Source: Clostridia bacterium
Lineage (GTDB): Bacteria; Bacillota; Clostridia; Saccharofermentanales; Saccharofermentanaceae
Direction of reading: 5' to 3'
Assembly: GCA_024403735.1 (NCBI GenBank)
Contig: JAKSRG010000014.1
Span: 1-62,997, forward strand
Length of the DNA: 62,997 nt
Within the stretch, counting starts at the first letter, position 1; every line of letters begins with the position of its first letter. The notes beneath the pieces are model-generated. The model saw only the letters and a program-made list of their open reading frames with translations, had not been told where the DNA came from and made no database searches. Positions 55,625 to 62,997 of this stretch are shown one piece after another. The position numbers and the translations under genes were made by a program.

Positions 55625-56914
55625 TTATGCCTCCAAAATTTTATTAACTGCTGCAAGTTTAGCACAAACTGTAAATACTTTTACAGACTTCTCAATATTT
55701 TCAATTGATGGGAAGCTAGGTGCAAATCTGATATTTGAATCCTGAGGATCATTACCATCTGGATAAGTAGCACCAGCAGGTGTCAAAGCAACACCAAGAT
55801 CCTTACACATAGCTACTGTTGCCTTTGCTGTACCTGGGAATACATTTACAGAAATGAAGAAACCACCGTTTGGCTTATGCCATGTAGCAATATCAAGACC
55901 TGTAAGCTCATTATCAAGAATCTCAATTGTCTTCTCGAACTTAGGTCTCAAAATCTCAGCGTGCTTCATCATCTGCTCCTTAATGGCAGCAAGATTTGGG
56001 AACATAACTGAGTGAGCGAGCTGATTAATCTTATTAGCACCGATTGTCTGGATACCAATAACCTTCATAGCTGCTTCAAAGTTGTCCTTATTTGTTGCAA
56101 AGCATGCAAGACCTGAACCAGCAAAAGAAACCTTTGATGTTGATGCGAACTCATATACACGATTTGGGTTACCTGCTTCTGCACAAAGTGAAAGAATATC
56201 AGGTACCTTCTCCTGCTTAGCTTCATCAGCATAGAGGTGGTGTACGCAATAAGCGTTATCCCAGAAAATACGGAAATCCTTTGCAGCTGTCTTCATTGAA
56301 GCAAGTCTCTTACATACAGCCTCAGAAGTTGTAATACCATCTGGATTGCTATATACAGGAACAAGCCACATACCAAGAACAGTTGGATCCTTAACGAGCT
56401 CTTCAATAACATCGATATCTGGACCTTCGTCTGTCATTGGAACTGGGATAAGTTCAAAACCGAGCTGCTTTGTTACCTTGAAGTGTCTGTCATAACCAGG
56501 AACTGGGCAAAGCCACTTTCTACCTTCAACCTGGAACCAAGGCTTCTCTGAATCAATTTCACCGAAAGCACAAGCTCTCATAAGTGTATCGAACATGAGG
56601 TTCAAGCTAGAAGAATTACCGATAAATACATTTGAAGCATCTGTTCCGAGAATCTCAGCGAAGAGCTCTCTAGCCTCTGGGATACCAGCAGGAATACCGT
56701 AGTTTCTGCAATCTGTACCATCCTTAGCCTTGAAATCAGTCTTTGCGCCAAGACCTTCAAAAAGATCATTAGACATTGCAAGCTGATTTGGAGCAGGATT
56801 ACCTCTCATCATATTCAAAGAAAGATTCAAGCTCTTAAGATCAGAATACTCTTTCTCCAAGCTCTCCTTTTCCTTTAACAATTCGTCTTTAGACATAGCT
56901 TTGTAAGACTTCAT
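55625..56914 (-). CDS. Aspartate aminotransferase, MocR-like type 1c
   Basis: 429-residue fold-type I PLP enzyme: NMMRGNPAPNQL, YGIPAGIPEARELFAEILG, WLVPVYSNPDGITTS, FWDNAYCVHHLY and the PLP lysine in EFASTSKVSFAGSGLA. Its pattern fits the Aminotran_MocR / AspT subgroup. Probably produces aspartate from oxaloacetate and glutamate; aspartate is consumed in the succinyl-transfer steps that precede PurB, and by PyrB and Asd. Co-transcribed with purB (2 bp gap). Ribosome site GGAGG. Confidence 0.88.
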   Translation of the reverse strand: MKSYKAMSKDELLKEKESLEKEYSDLKSLNLSLNMMRGNPAPNQLAMSNDLFEGLGAKTDFKAKDGTDCRNYGIPAGIPEARELFAEILGTDASNVFIGNSSSLNLMFDTLMRACAFGEIDSEKPWFQVEGRKWLCPVPGYDRHFKVTKQLGFELIPVPMTDEGPDIDVIEELVKDPTVLGMWLVPVYSNPDGITTSEAVCKRLASMKTAAKDFRIFWDNAYCVHHLYADEAKQEKVPDILSLCAEAGNPNRVYEFASTSKVSFAGSGLACFATNKDNFEAAMKVIGIQTIGANKINQLAHSVMFPNLAAIKEQMMKHAEILRPKFEKTIEILDNELTGLDIATWHKPNGGFFISVNVFPGTAKATVAMCKDLGVALTPAGATYPDGNDPQDSNIRFAPSFPSIENIEKSVKVFTVCAKLAAVNKILEA

Positions 56915-56953
56915 AGCACGCCTCCATAAAATTTTGAATAGAAATTACTGAAC

Positions 56954-56975
56954 AAATTGCAAAAAGCCGCAATTT
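56954..56975 (-). promoter_or_regulatory. Hairpin in the leader of the aminotransferase-purB transcript
   Basis: AAATTGC / GCAATTT 7-bp stem around an 8-nt loop in the 212-bp upstream gap. A TATAAT (near 56984) lies just ahead of it, so the hairpin would be at the start of the mRNA. No purine riboswitch is recognised. Confidence 0.4.
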
Positions 56976-57126
56976 GAAATATTATAACCGAAATAATTAT
57001 AATGATTATGCAATTTTTTAGCAATGAAAATTCATTACCAAATCTTTTTTCTACGAAATACCTAAACCACTATTATTTTTATTAATAATACCTATCAAAA
57101 GTAACAAGTCACCTCAGATAGTATTA

Positions 57127-57486
57127 TCAAATCTCAAATACATCAACATCAACGACATTACCTAGCTTATCGTGAAGAACTGTACCAACCATGAACACAA
57201 TATTATAGTCTTCAAGATGATACTGTCTTATAAGATATCTCGTAGTATTCTTAATCTTCCTAAGCTTATTGGAATTCACAGCTAGCTCAGGACCTCCCCA
57301 ATTTGAAGTATTCGAAAACAGTCTAGCTTTAACTTCAATGACATAGACAACATTATTTTTGCGCATAACTAAATCAAGTTCACCAACATTATGAATAGAA
57401 TAATTTCTAACCACTAGTTCGTAACCTTCTGCTAATAGTTTATTTAAAACAGATGTCTCACCATTAAAACCTAAGTCTTTATTCAT
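57127..57486 (-). CDS. YraN / UPF0102 family nuclease-like protein
   Basis: 119 residues: GFNGETSVLNKLLAEGYELVVRNYS then GELDLVMRKNNVVYVIEVKAR, the restriction-endonuclease-like core of UPF0102 (Glu/Asp/Glu-x-Lys). Substrate unknown; the family is sometimes linked to DNA repair or uptake. The ATG has no good ribosome site, so expression may rely on readthrough from rpsO past its terminator or on another start. Confidence 0.85.
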   Translation of the reverse strand: MNKDLGFNGETSVLNKLLAEGYELVVRNYSIHNVGELDLVMRKNNVVYVIEVKARLFSNTSNWGGPELAVNSNKLRKIKNTTRYLIRQYHLEDYNIVFMVGTVLHDKLGNVVDVDVFEI

Positions 57487-57503
57487 ACATCAAATCTACA
57501 GAA

Positions 57504-57531
57504 ATAAAAAAGCGGAACCTAAGTTCCGCTT
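57504..57531 (-). terminator. Terminator after rpsO
   Basis: On the - strand AAGCGGAAC / GTTCCGCTT, 9-bp stem, 4-nt loop, then TTTTATTTC. Confidence 0.92.
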
Positions 57532-57554
57532 CGTTACAACTTAAAATACAAAAA

Positions 57555-57818
57555 TTACTTTCTGATACCAAGTTTAGCGATAATTGCACGGTAACGCTCG
57601 ATGTCAACCTTTGCAAGATAGTCAAGCAAACCACGTCTCTTACCAACCATCATAAGAAGTCCACGTCTTGAGTGGTGATCACCCTTGTGTGTCTTCAAGT
57701 GCTCTGTGAGGTGATTGATTCTGTATGAAAGAAGTGCAATCTGTACTTCTGGTGAACCTGTGTCGCCTTCCTTAAGAGCGTACTCTTTGATGATTTCAGC
57801 TTTGTTGAACTCTGCCAT
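57555..57818 (-). CDS. rpsO: 30S ribosomal protein S15
   Basis: 87 residues: [26 protein letters not shown] and [25 protein letters not shown] are the S15 signature that binds the central domain of 16S rRNA. The frame continues to 57917 but the ATG at 57818, with GGAGG 10 nt upstream, gives the standard length. The 118-bp upstream gap may hold an autoregulatory leader, as S15 represses its own mRNA in several bacteria. Confidence 0.98.
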   Translation of the reverse strand: MAEFNKAEIIKEYALKEGDTGSPEVQIALLSYRINHLTEHLKTHKGDHHSRRGLLMMVGKRRGLLDYLAKVDIERYRAIIAKLGIRK

Positions 57819-57936
57819 AATCTTTGTTCCTCCATTAAATATTATAAACCAACGACAGAGAAAAAGGTCGGAGTGATCCTTATATCTATGTTCGTGGCAA
57901 CTTTTGAATAATAACATACATACTTTTGTATGTAAA
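57819..57936 (-). promoter_or_regulatory. rpsO leader region
   Basis: On the - strand: ACATAC-AAAA-GTATGT at the upstream end (also a weak stem after the GGDEF gene), CGAC-GTCG around a T-rich loop, and TATAAT 27 nt before the ATG. The stems could act in S15 autoregulation; this is inference. Confidence 0.35.
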
Positions 57937-59076
57937 CTACTTTTTAATATGTGGTGATGTTCTAACCCTCAAATAATGCTTTTCAATTCCATACTGTGAA
58001 TCATTAGAAAACTTAGAAGCATCAAATGTCTCAGGTGGCACTTTATTAGCAACAAGTTCATGCCATGTATTTCGACCACTTAACTTAGACAAATACATTG
58101 CCTGATCGGCCAAATCAACGTGATTCTGTAGCGACAAATCAACTTGACCATCATACAAAGGGAAATTAACATATCCGATTGAACATGTAACCTTTCTCTC
58201 TTCACCAGTAGTTGGTGAATTAACAGAGATATTATCTCTAAATGCCTGATTAATCATCTCTGCTGTCTTAGCAAAATCATATGGATACTTAGCAGATGAT
58301 ATTACAAGGAACTCCTCACCACCGTTACGAATAACAACACCGTTGTCACCTAATAACTTTCTTAAAGTTGAACCAACTTTCTTAAGGACTTCATCACCAG
58401 CAGCATGTCCAAAATCATCATTTACCTTCTTGAAGAAATCAATATCAATAAGAAAAACCGCATATGTATCAGTACTGTATGTTTTTGGAGAATTACCAGC
58501 TGTCTTAAAAGCGAGCGTTACAGTCTTCATATGATGATCCAAAACTTGAGAAAAATACTTACGATTGAAACAACCTGTCAATTCATCAAGGTACTTTTCT
58601 GAAGATGCTGTATCAACATAACCCTGAACAATATCAATCCATGTTTCTTCCATGCCAGAAGTAGCAAAAGGCTTAGATAGTTTTCCAGACAAAAGATAAT
58701 CTGTCATCTCACCCTGATTAATATTCTTCATCTGAAGAACAAGCTTTTTAACAGGCTGACTGATAATCAAATCATACAAACGAACACTATGGAAAGTAAT
58801 ACCTAAAGTTGTTAAGAATACATGAAAGAAAACAGCAATCAATAGAAAACACTGTTTTCTATCCATAGTAATCGGATTAGTAAATACTGGGAAATCAAGT
58901 ATCCAACAGAATACAAAATAGAAGATTAAATCAATAACAAGAGTTACAAGAAAAATTACAACAGAAATATAAACCGCAGCATCAGAAAGTGAATCCCAAG
59001 TTCCAATCTTAGAAATACGGTCATAATCTCTCTTAAAATTAGTTTTAAATGTGTTAAAACTCTCTTTAAAACTCAT
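57937..59076 (-). CDS. Membrane-bound GGDEF diguanylate cyclase
   Basis: 379 residues: amphipathic N-terminus, two hydrophobic helices (about 34-60 and 75-96) with a very short outside loop, a HAMP-like linker ([24 protein letters not shown]), then a GGDEF domain (about 165-355) with [33 protein letters not shown] and intact GGEEF. No RxxD inhibitory site. The absence of an extracellular domain suggests it senses the membrane or a partner. ATG follows GGGGG. Third GGDEF gene of the window, unlike the two soluble paralogues. Confidence 0.9.
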   Translation of the reverse strand: MSFKESFNTFKTNFKRDYDRISKIGTWDSLSDAAVYISVVIFLVTLVIDLIFYFVFCWILDFPVFTNPITMDRKQCFLLIAVFFHVFLTTLGITFHSVRLYDLIISQPVKKLVLQMKNINQGEMTDYLLSGKLSKPFATSGMEETWIDIVQGYVDTASSEKYLDELTGCFNRKYFSQVLDHHMKTVTLAFKTAGNSPKTYSTDTYAVFLIDIDFFKKVNDDFGHAAGDEVLKKVGSTLRKLLGDNGVVIRNGGEEFLVISSAKYPYDFAKTAEMINQAFRDNISVNSPTTGEERKVTCSIGYVNFPLYDGQVDLSLQNHVDLADQAMYLSKLSGRNTWHELVANKVPPETFDASKFSNDSQYGIEKHYLRVRTSPHIKK

Positions 59077-59169
59077 TAATTTTAATCCCCCAAAACAGAG
59101 AAATTATACCACCTATAAAACACCATTTGTCATATTTCTGTAATATATATCAGATTGTTAACAGATTGT

Positions 59170-59730
59170 TCACTTTTTACACCAGCAAAAACAATAAGCT
59201 TGAGTTCGAGAAGCAAACATTTCTTTACTCATCAACTCCAAAACTTCATCTTTTGTATACCATCTAGCTTCAATCTCTTCAACATCAGAGTCACTTGGAA
59301 GAATATCACCTGTAGCAACTCCAACAATAACAGTTGATGTCTCGTTAGTAAGACCAACTGCACTATAACTTGTTGGCCATACTTCATTGATCTTAGTAAG
59401 TTTAAGACCTGTCTCTTCTCTAAGTTCACGAACAGCTGCAACTTCACCTGTTTCACCAGCATCAATTAGGCCTGCTGGAAAATTGAAAACATCTTCTCCT
59501 ACTGCCATTCTATATTCTTTGTTAAGTAGAATTCTTTCATTAGCTTCATCATGAATAATCAAAACAACAGCATCAGAATTATGATTCATAAGTTCTTCAT
59601 GAGACTTAATCTCTGGATTGCGACTGATTAATTCATACTGCTTAATATTACCCTCACAAGTCTTATATGTGCAGTTATATCTAGTAATAAACTTACCTTG
59701 ATGTACTTTATCAATACCAATGAATTCCAT
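59170..59730 (-). CDS. NUDIX hydrolase, ADP-ribose pyrophosphatase-like
   Basis: 186 residues. The NUDIX box GLIDAGETGEVAAVRELREETGL (about 91-113) matches GX5EX7REUXEEXGU exactly, and FPAGLID precedes it as in ADP-ribose pyrophosphatases. The N-terminal strands are longer than in MutT. Overlaps the next upstream gene by one base (TAATG), so the two are co-translated. Substrate inferred. Confidence 0.9.
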   Translation of the reverse strand: MEFIGIDKVHQGKFITRYNCTYKTCEGNIKQYELISRNPEIKSHEELMNHNSDAVVLIIHDEANERILLNKEYRMAVGEDVFNFPAGLIDAGETGEVAAVRELREETGLKLTKINEVWPTSYSAVGLTNETSTVIVGVATGDILPSDSDVEEIEARWYTKDEVLELMSKEMFASRTQAYCFCWCKK

Positions 59731-60410
59731 TAATACTTCTTACCTTTCTTAGGTTCCTGCTCACGAATCCTCTTGTACTTGTCTCTCTCCTTCTTGTATC
59801 CCATTCGATTCTCGAACACTTCTTTAGAAGCAACAGAATATCCAAAGAAACCTAACTTATCACCAAGAACAAAATATTCACCGTGATTATACGCAACAAG
59901 CTTAGCCTTATCTAAGCAAAGCTTACCGTTTTCATCTAAGAGATACTCATCAGCTGTAATACCAACGATCTCTGCAATAAACATATCATGTGAACCAAGC
60001 TCAACAACCTGCTTAACTTTACATGAGATATTTACTGGGCTCTCAACAATTGCATAAGCATAATCAAGGTTCTTTGCTTTAACAGCAGTAAGTCCACATG
60101 AAGCAAACTTATCTTCGTCTTTACCAGATTTAACACCACAATAATCACAAGGCTTACATAGGCTCTTATTAACAAGATTAATTACAAACTCACCAGTCTC
60201 AGAAATCAACTTATGTGAATGTCTGCTCTTTCTAACTGAGATAGATACCATTGGTGGTTCTGAGTTAATTGTGCCAGCCCATGCAATAGTAACGATATTT
60301 GGACTTTCCTCAGCCCTGTCAGGATTCTTGCCTGCGCAAGATACCATAACAACTGGTACTGGGTTAAGAATTGTAGATAAACCTAAATCTGTCTTTTTAT
60401 GTTTTGCCAT
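59730..60410 (-). CDS. Flavin reductase-like (split barrel FMN-binding) protein
   Basis: 226 residues of the flavin-reductase split-barrel family: PVPVVMVSCAG, PNIVTIAWAGTINSEPPMVSISVR, HSHKLISETGEFVINLVN, and SHDMFIAEIVGI. Several cysteines (CKPCDYCG) are present. It probably reduces or stores FMN/flavin with NAD(P)H; target unknown. Lys/Arg-rich C-terminus. ATG follows AGGAGG. Pair with the NUDIX gene; ligand linkage is not evident. Confidence 0.87.
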   Translation of the reverse strand: MAKHKKTDLGLSTILNPVPVVMVSCAGKNPDRAEESPNIVTIAWAGTINSEPPMVSISVRKSRHSHKLISETGEFVINLVNKSLCKPCDYCGVKSGKDEDKFASCGLTAVKAKNLDYAYAIVESPVNISCKVKQVVELGSHDMFIAEIVGITADEYLLDENGKLCLDKAKLVAYNHGEYFVLGDKLGFFGYSVASKEVFENRMGYKKERDKYKRIREQEPKKGKKY

Positions 60411-60419
60411 ATTAACCTC

Positions 60420-61487
60420 CTATATCACTGTAGTAAACAGCGACTCATGTTGTAACAAAAAATCTTTTATGTCAATACCACCAGAGTATCCAACAAGCTT
60501 TCCATCCTTACCGATAACTCTATGACAAGGAATAATTATCGGTATTGGATTCTCAGAACATGCTGATCCAACTGCTCTAGTGAGTTTTCTAGCTTCATTA
60601 GTATTGCTTGTAAGCTTCAAAGCAATATCTTCATAACTTACAGTCACACCATAATCAATATCATTTAATAATCTCCATACAGAGTGCTGGAAACTTGTAC
60701 CTGTAACAAATCTGCAGTTAATCTCAAATTTCTCACGTTTCTTAAGAAAGTATTCCTTCATCTGTAGTACAGCTTTTGCTACTTCATCAGGCAAAAATTC
60801 ATCATCGTTAATCTCAGAATAAGCTTCATCGTTTCTAGGCAACAAGAAGCCATACTTATCAGCAATTCCAATATGCTTTGCAACCGTTAACGACAAATAA
60901 TCATCAATCTTGTCTTCATAACGATAAATAGAAACGCCATCAACATATGTATCTGCTCCATATATAGCAACAACACCACGCTGAAATGGAACAAAACCAA
61001 CGTTATATCCTTTATACTCAGGCAAAAGCGCATAGAACAAACCTGCATCAATATACTCATCTTCATCATTCAAAATCTCATCATGAAGAACTGCTTCTTG
61101 TATCATTCCACAATCAACAGCTGCTGATGCTAAAAGATAATCATTAACGCCAATAACAAGACTAATCTTATGGAACTTCTTGTCAAAAAAGCCTTTGTAC
61201 AAAATAAGTGATATCACCTTCTCATAATACTCTGGATCTACAGACAAGCTCGAAAACAAAATGTTTAACCTTACATTATTCGAACCAATACAAGTAGGTA
61301 TCATGGTAGCTAAGCATACAAGCAAATCATTATGTAAAATAACATAAGCAAGCTTACTTTTATCAAGAATCATTTCTCTGATTTTATTCTCTATAGAGAT
61401 AATTGAACCCGTATAAATCTCTGCCTCTCTTAATAAAGAAGCATCACTAATCAGTAATCTACGAATTCTAAAATCATCACTCGCCAT
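60420..61487 (-). CDS. GNAT-like domain fused to MGMT-type DNA methyltransferase
   Basis: 355 residues. The C-terminal ~100 (about 250-345) is a 6-O-methylguanine-DNA methyltransferase domain: GTSFQHSVWRLLNDIDYGVTVSYEDIALKL, then IPIIIPCHRVIGKDGKLVGYSGG with acceptor Cys321. The N-terminal ~150 (FRIRRLLISDASLLREAEIYTG, then VRLNILFSSLSVDPEYYEKVISLILYKGFF and FHKISLVIGVNDYLLASAAVDCGM) looks like an acetyltransferase (GNAT) fold, though the AcCoA loop is not canonical. A middle region (about 155-215) is unassigned. It overlaps the lipoprotein stop by 11 bp. A DNA repair or sensor role is inferred. Confidence 0.82.
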   Translation of the reverse strand: MASDDFRIRRLLISDASLLREAEIYTGSIISIENKIREMILDKSKLAYVILHNDLLVCLATMIPTCIGSNNVRLNILFSSLSVDPEYYEKVISLILYKGFFDKKFHKISLVIGVNDYLLASAAVDCGMIQEAVLHDEILNDEDEYIDAGLFYALLPEYKGYNVGFVPFQRGVVAIYGADTYVDGVSIYRYEDKIDDYLSLTVAKHIGIADKYGFLLPRNDEAYSEINDDEFLPDEVAKAVLQMKEYFLKKREKFEINCRFVTGTSFQHSVWRLLNDIDYGVTVSYEDIALKLTSNTNEARKLTRAVGSACSENPIPIIIPCHRVIGKDGKLVGYSGGIDIKDFLLQHESLFTTVI

Positions 61488-62865
61488 AAATATCTACCAA
61501 ATCAATATTAATCTCTTCAGAATCATTAAAATCATTACTAGATATAACATTAATAATCTTACTATTTAAACCTGAATTAATTACATCAAAAGAACAAACA
61601 GAATTACTCATTTCAGTCTCATAAACAGATGCTACATATCCAAATACTTCATTTGAAATATATGCATCCCAAACTACAGAATTTGAAACTACAGGAAGAA
61701 ATCCAGCTTTACTCTCAAGTCTATTCAATAACAAAATTGCATCAGAATCCAAAGAAATAAAGGAAGCAAAATCAGCTGCAAGCTGTGGAACTAATGATGA
61801 TTTTGATACACATAATGGATATACAGAGACATAAGGAATTGTAGTATTTGCATCTAATTCAGAAGGCATCTGCATAATAAATAATCTATTAGGATAGTAT
61901 TCAGAGTAATATGATATTTCAGATGAATCAGCAATCCACAAAGCAGCATTTCTAGAAATAACTGGCAACGATCCATCTTCATTCTTGTCTAAGGAATAAC
62001 CATTCTGATAAAGGTCTAAAACAAATTCATATGTATCATCAAAACATGCTTCAGCTAATTCAGGATTACTACAATACAACTCATATAGCATATAAGAAGC
62101 ATTAGTAGAATTCTCATCGAAAGCAGATGAAATATATGGAATTAAAGTAACAGCAGAATTTATGCAAACAACTTCCTCATCATTTGCATCATAAGTATTA
62201 GTAACAATACGATACAAATCATTAAGTGATATCTTAAAATCACTTCTGTCACTCTCTGAAACGAAATCAGAATTTCCATATATCAATGGAATTGATAGAT
62301 AATGTGGAACTGCGTATAAATTCTCTGAATATACACAAGCCATCATAGGATCATAGTAAACATTATCAGCATCAAACAAAGGATTAACTGAGCAATAATC
62401 ATTCAAAGAACGGCACAATCCATTACTAACACAAACATCTAATTCATTAGTAAGAAAAATATCAGGAGAGCTATCACCAAAACTACTAATGCTTGAAGCA
62501 GATGTTCCCTTATCAGGAACATAAATCACCTCAATAGAATATGGTGTAGAAATAGAATCAAGGAAATCAAGACTAATACTAGAGCCAGTCTCATCATTAG
62601 AAAGCATCCCATTAAGCTTGGCATAATATAACTTAAATAAATAATTAACAGTTTCTTCTGAATATGGTAATGCGACTGTGAGTTTATAATTTTCAGTTAC
62701 AGAAGCAGTTTCAGTTTCTTCAACAATACTGTTTGAAACAGATGTAATCGGAGGTTCAATTGAAGGAAATTCTGAATCTTTAGAAGAGCATCCAAAGACA
62801 GTTAGAACCAAAGAAACAAGTAATAAACTAACCGATAATTTCTTAAAAATAGACCTGAAAATCAT
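61477..62865 (-). CDS. Solute-binding lipoprotein
   Basis: 462 residues with lipobox LTVFGC (Cys26), a Ser/Thr/Glu linker (about 27-60), then a two-lobe fold like family-1 extracellular sugar-binding proteins: LTVALPYSEE, SPDIFLTNELDV, LYAVPHYLSIPLIYGN (the typical 'y.lP...' hinge segment) and late SYYSEYYPNRLFIMQMPSE. It is Ser/Asp/Asn-rich, with no permease or ATPase gene beside it. It overlaps the GNAT-like/MGMT gene by 11 bp. ATG follows TTAGGAGG. Ligand unknown. Confidence 0.8.
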   Translation of the reverse strand: MIFRSIFKKLSVSLLLVSLVLTVFGCSSKDSEFPSIEPPITSVSNSIVEETETASVTENYKLTVALPYSEETVNYLFKLYYAKLNGMLSNDETGSSISLDFLDSISTPYSIEVIYVPDKGTSASSISSFGDSSPDIFLTNELDVCVSNGLCRSLNDYCSVNPLFDADNVYYDPMMACVYSENLYAVPHYLSIPLIYGNSDFVSESDRSDFKISLNDLYRIVTNTYDANDEEVVCINSAVTLIPYISSAFDENSTNASYMLYELYCSNPELAEACFDDTYEFVLDLYQNGYSLDKNEDGSLPVISRNAALWIADSSEISYYSEYYPNRLFIMQMPSELDANTTIPYVSVYPLCVSKSSLVPQLAADFASFISLDSDAILLLNRLESKAGFLPVVSNSVVWDAYISNEVFGYVASVYETEMSNSVCSFDVINSGLNSKIINVISSNDFNDSEEINIDLVDIYGE

Positions 62866-62885
62866 ACTCGCCTCCTAACGTTTTC

Positions 62886-62896
62886 ATTATACCATT
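62886..62896 (-). promoter_or_regulatory. Extended -10 promoter of the solute-binding lipoprotein
   Basis: TGGTATAAT on the - strand (TG-N-TATAAT) with no good -35 at the usual distance. It lies within the divergent gap with tRNA-Thr. Confidence 0.6.
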
Positions 62897-62901
62897 ATTC
62901 C

Positions 62902-62930
62902 TTGACAGCATATAACAATATTAGTATATT
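62902..62930 (+). promoter_or_regulatory. Promoter of the tRNA-Thr gene
   Basis: TTGACA (62902-62907), 17-bp spacer, TATATT (62925-62930); the tRNA begins 13 bp later. It overlaps nothing of the lipoprotein promoter but sits back to back with it. Confidence 0.85.
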
Positions 62931-62942
62931 TTTAGGGTCGAT

Positions 62943-62997
62943 GCCAATGTGGCTCAGGGGTAGAGCAATTCCCTCGTAATGAATAGGTCGCGGGTTC
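62943..62997 (+). tRNA. tRNA-Thr (CGT), 3' part outside window
   Basis: 55 nt visible: acceptor 5' strand GCCAATG, D arm GCTC-AGGGGTA-GAGC, anticodon stem ATTCC / TGAAT with loop CTCGTAA (anticodon CGT), variable loop AGGTC, T stem GCGGG and TTC. One C-U mismatch lies at the top pair of the anticodon stem. The acceptor 3' strand cannot be checked. Confidence 0.85.

Noticed and set aside
57819..57917. 33-residue N-terminal extension of S15
   Set aside because: The extension is not S15-like and the downstream ATG has a strong ribosome site and gives the usual length.

Overview
The window is AT-rich chromosomal DNA from a low-GC Gram-positive anaerobe of the class Clostridia, most likely a Lachnospiraceae relative from a gut or rumen. 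The grounds are family content: a PyrR-attenuated pyr operon with a two-subunit PyrD/PyrK enzyme, hexameric NADP-type glutamate dehydrogenase, a GH3 beta-glucosidase with swapped domains as in Butyrivibrio and Ruminococcus, a thioester/Cna-B surface protein, UppP, and a cysteine desulfurase next to a ThiI without rhodanese domain. AGGAGG-type ribosome sites, TTGACA/TATAAT promoters and hairpin-plus-T terminators are easy to read, which allowed many starts to be refined. The organism assignment is inference.

Layout. The + strand carries 1-6.3 kb: the 3' part of an acyl-CoA ligase cut by the window edge, a DUF3846-like protein, a small membrane protein, gdhA, and a large thioester-domain surface protein. 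A non-coding stretch follows (6.23-6.8 kb). From 6.8 to 35.8 kb nearly everything is on the - strand: two paralogous PAS/GGDEF signalling proteins overlapping by 8 bp; metY with the tldD-pmbA pair; an acyl-CoA synthetase; the complete UMP pathway pyrR-B-C-F-K-D-E plus a YgjP-like metallopeptidase behind a PyrR-type attenuator; another acyl-CoA ligase; glmM with a beta-helix acyltransferase; a membrane-anchored propeller-like protein; tRNA-Leu (+); uppP; the swapped GH3 enzyme; tRNA-Tyr and a CAT-anticodon tRNA; a YidC insertase fused to a CDP-glycerol glycerophosphotransferase; and asd.

From 35.9 to 63 kb: a XerC/D-type recombinase (+); a small membrane protein with a membrane sulfatase/LTA-synthase-like enzyme; M18 aminopeptidase; PHP phosphatase (+); an iscS-iscU-lipoprotein cluster; rarA; glyA; a nifS-like gene, thiI, tex and a PurM-like gene in series; a lipoprotein; GrpB-like protein; aspartate aminotransferase with purB; rpsO with a YraN-like protein; a membrane GGDEF protein; a NUDIX, flavin-reductase pair; a solute-binding lipoprotein overlapping a GNAT-like/MGMT fusion; and a tRNA-Thr (+) cut by the window end.

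The genes are mostly housekeeping: nucleotide synthesis (pyr, purB with aspartate supply), envelope building (glmM, uppP, asd, the YidC fusion, the sulfatase-like enzyme), sulfur trafficking (two cysteine desulfurases, IscU, ThiI, MetY) and c-di-GMP signalling (three GGDEF proteins, no EAL or HD-GYP partner here). No prophage, insertion sequence, CRISPR array or clear defence island was seen. The most unusual items are the YidC-transferase fusion, the paired PAS/GGDEF proteins with a C-X10-C-X2-C motif and a second worn-down GGDEF domain, the GNAT-like/MGMT fusion, and a terminator hairpin that hides the tldD ribosome site.
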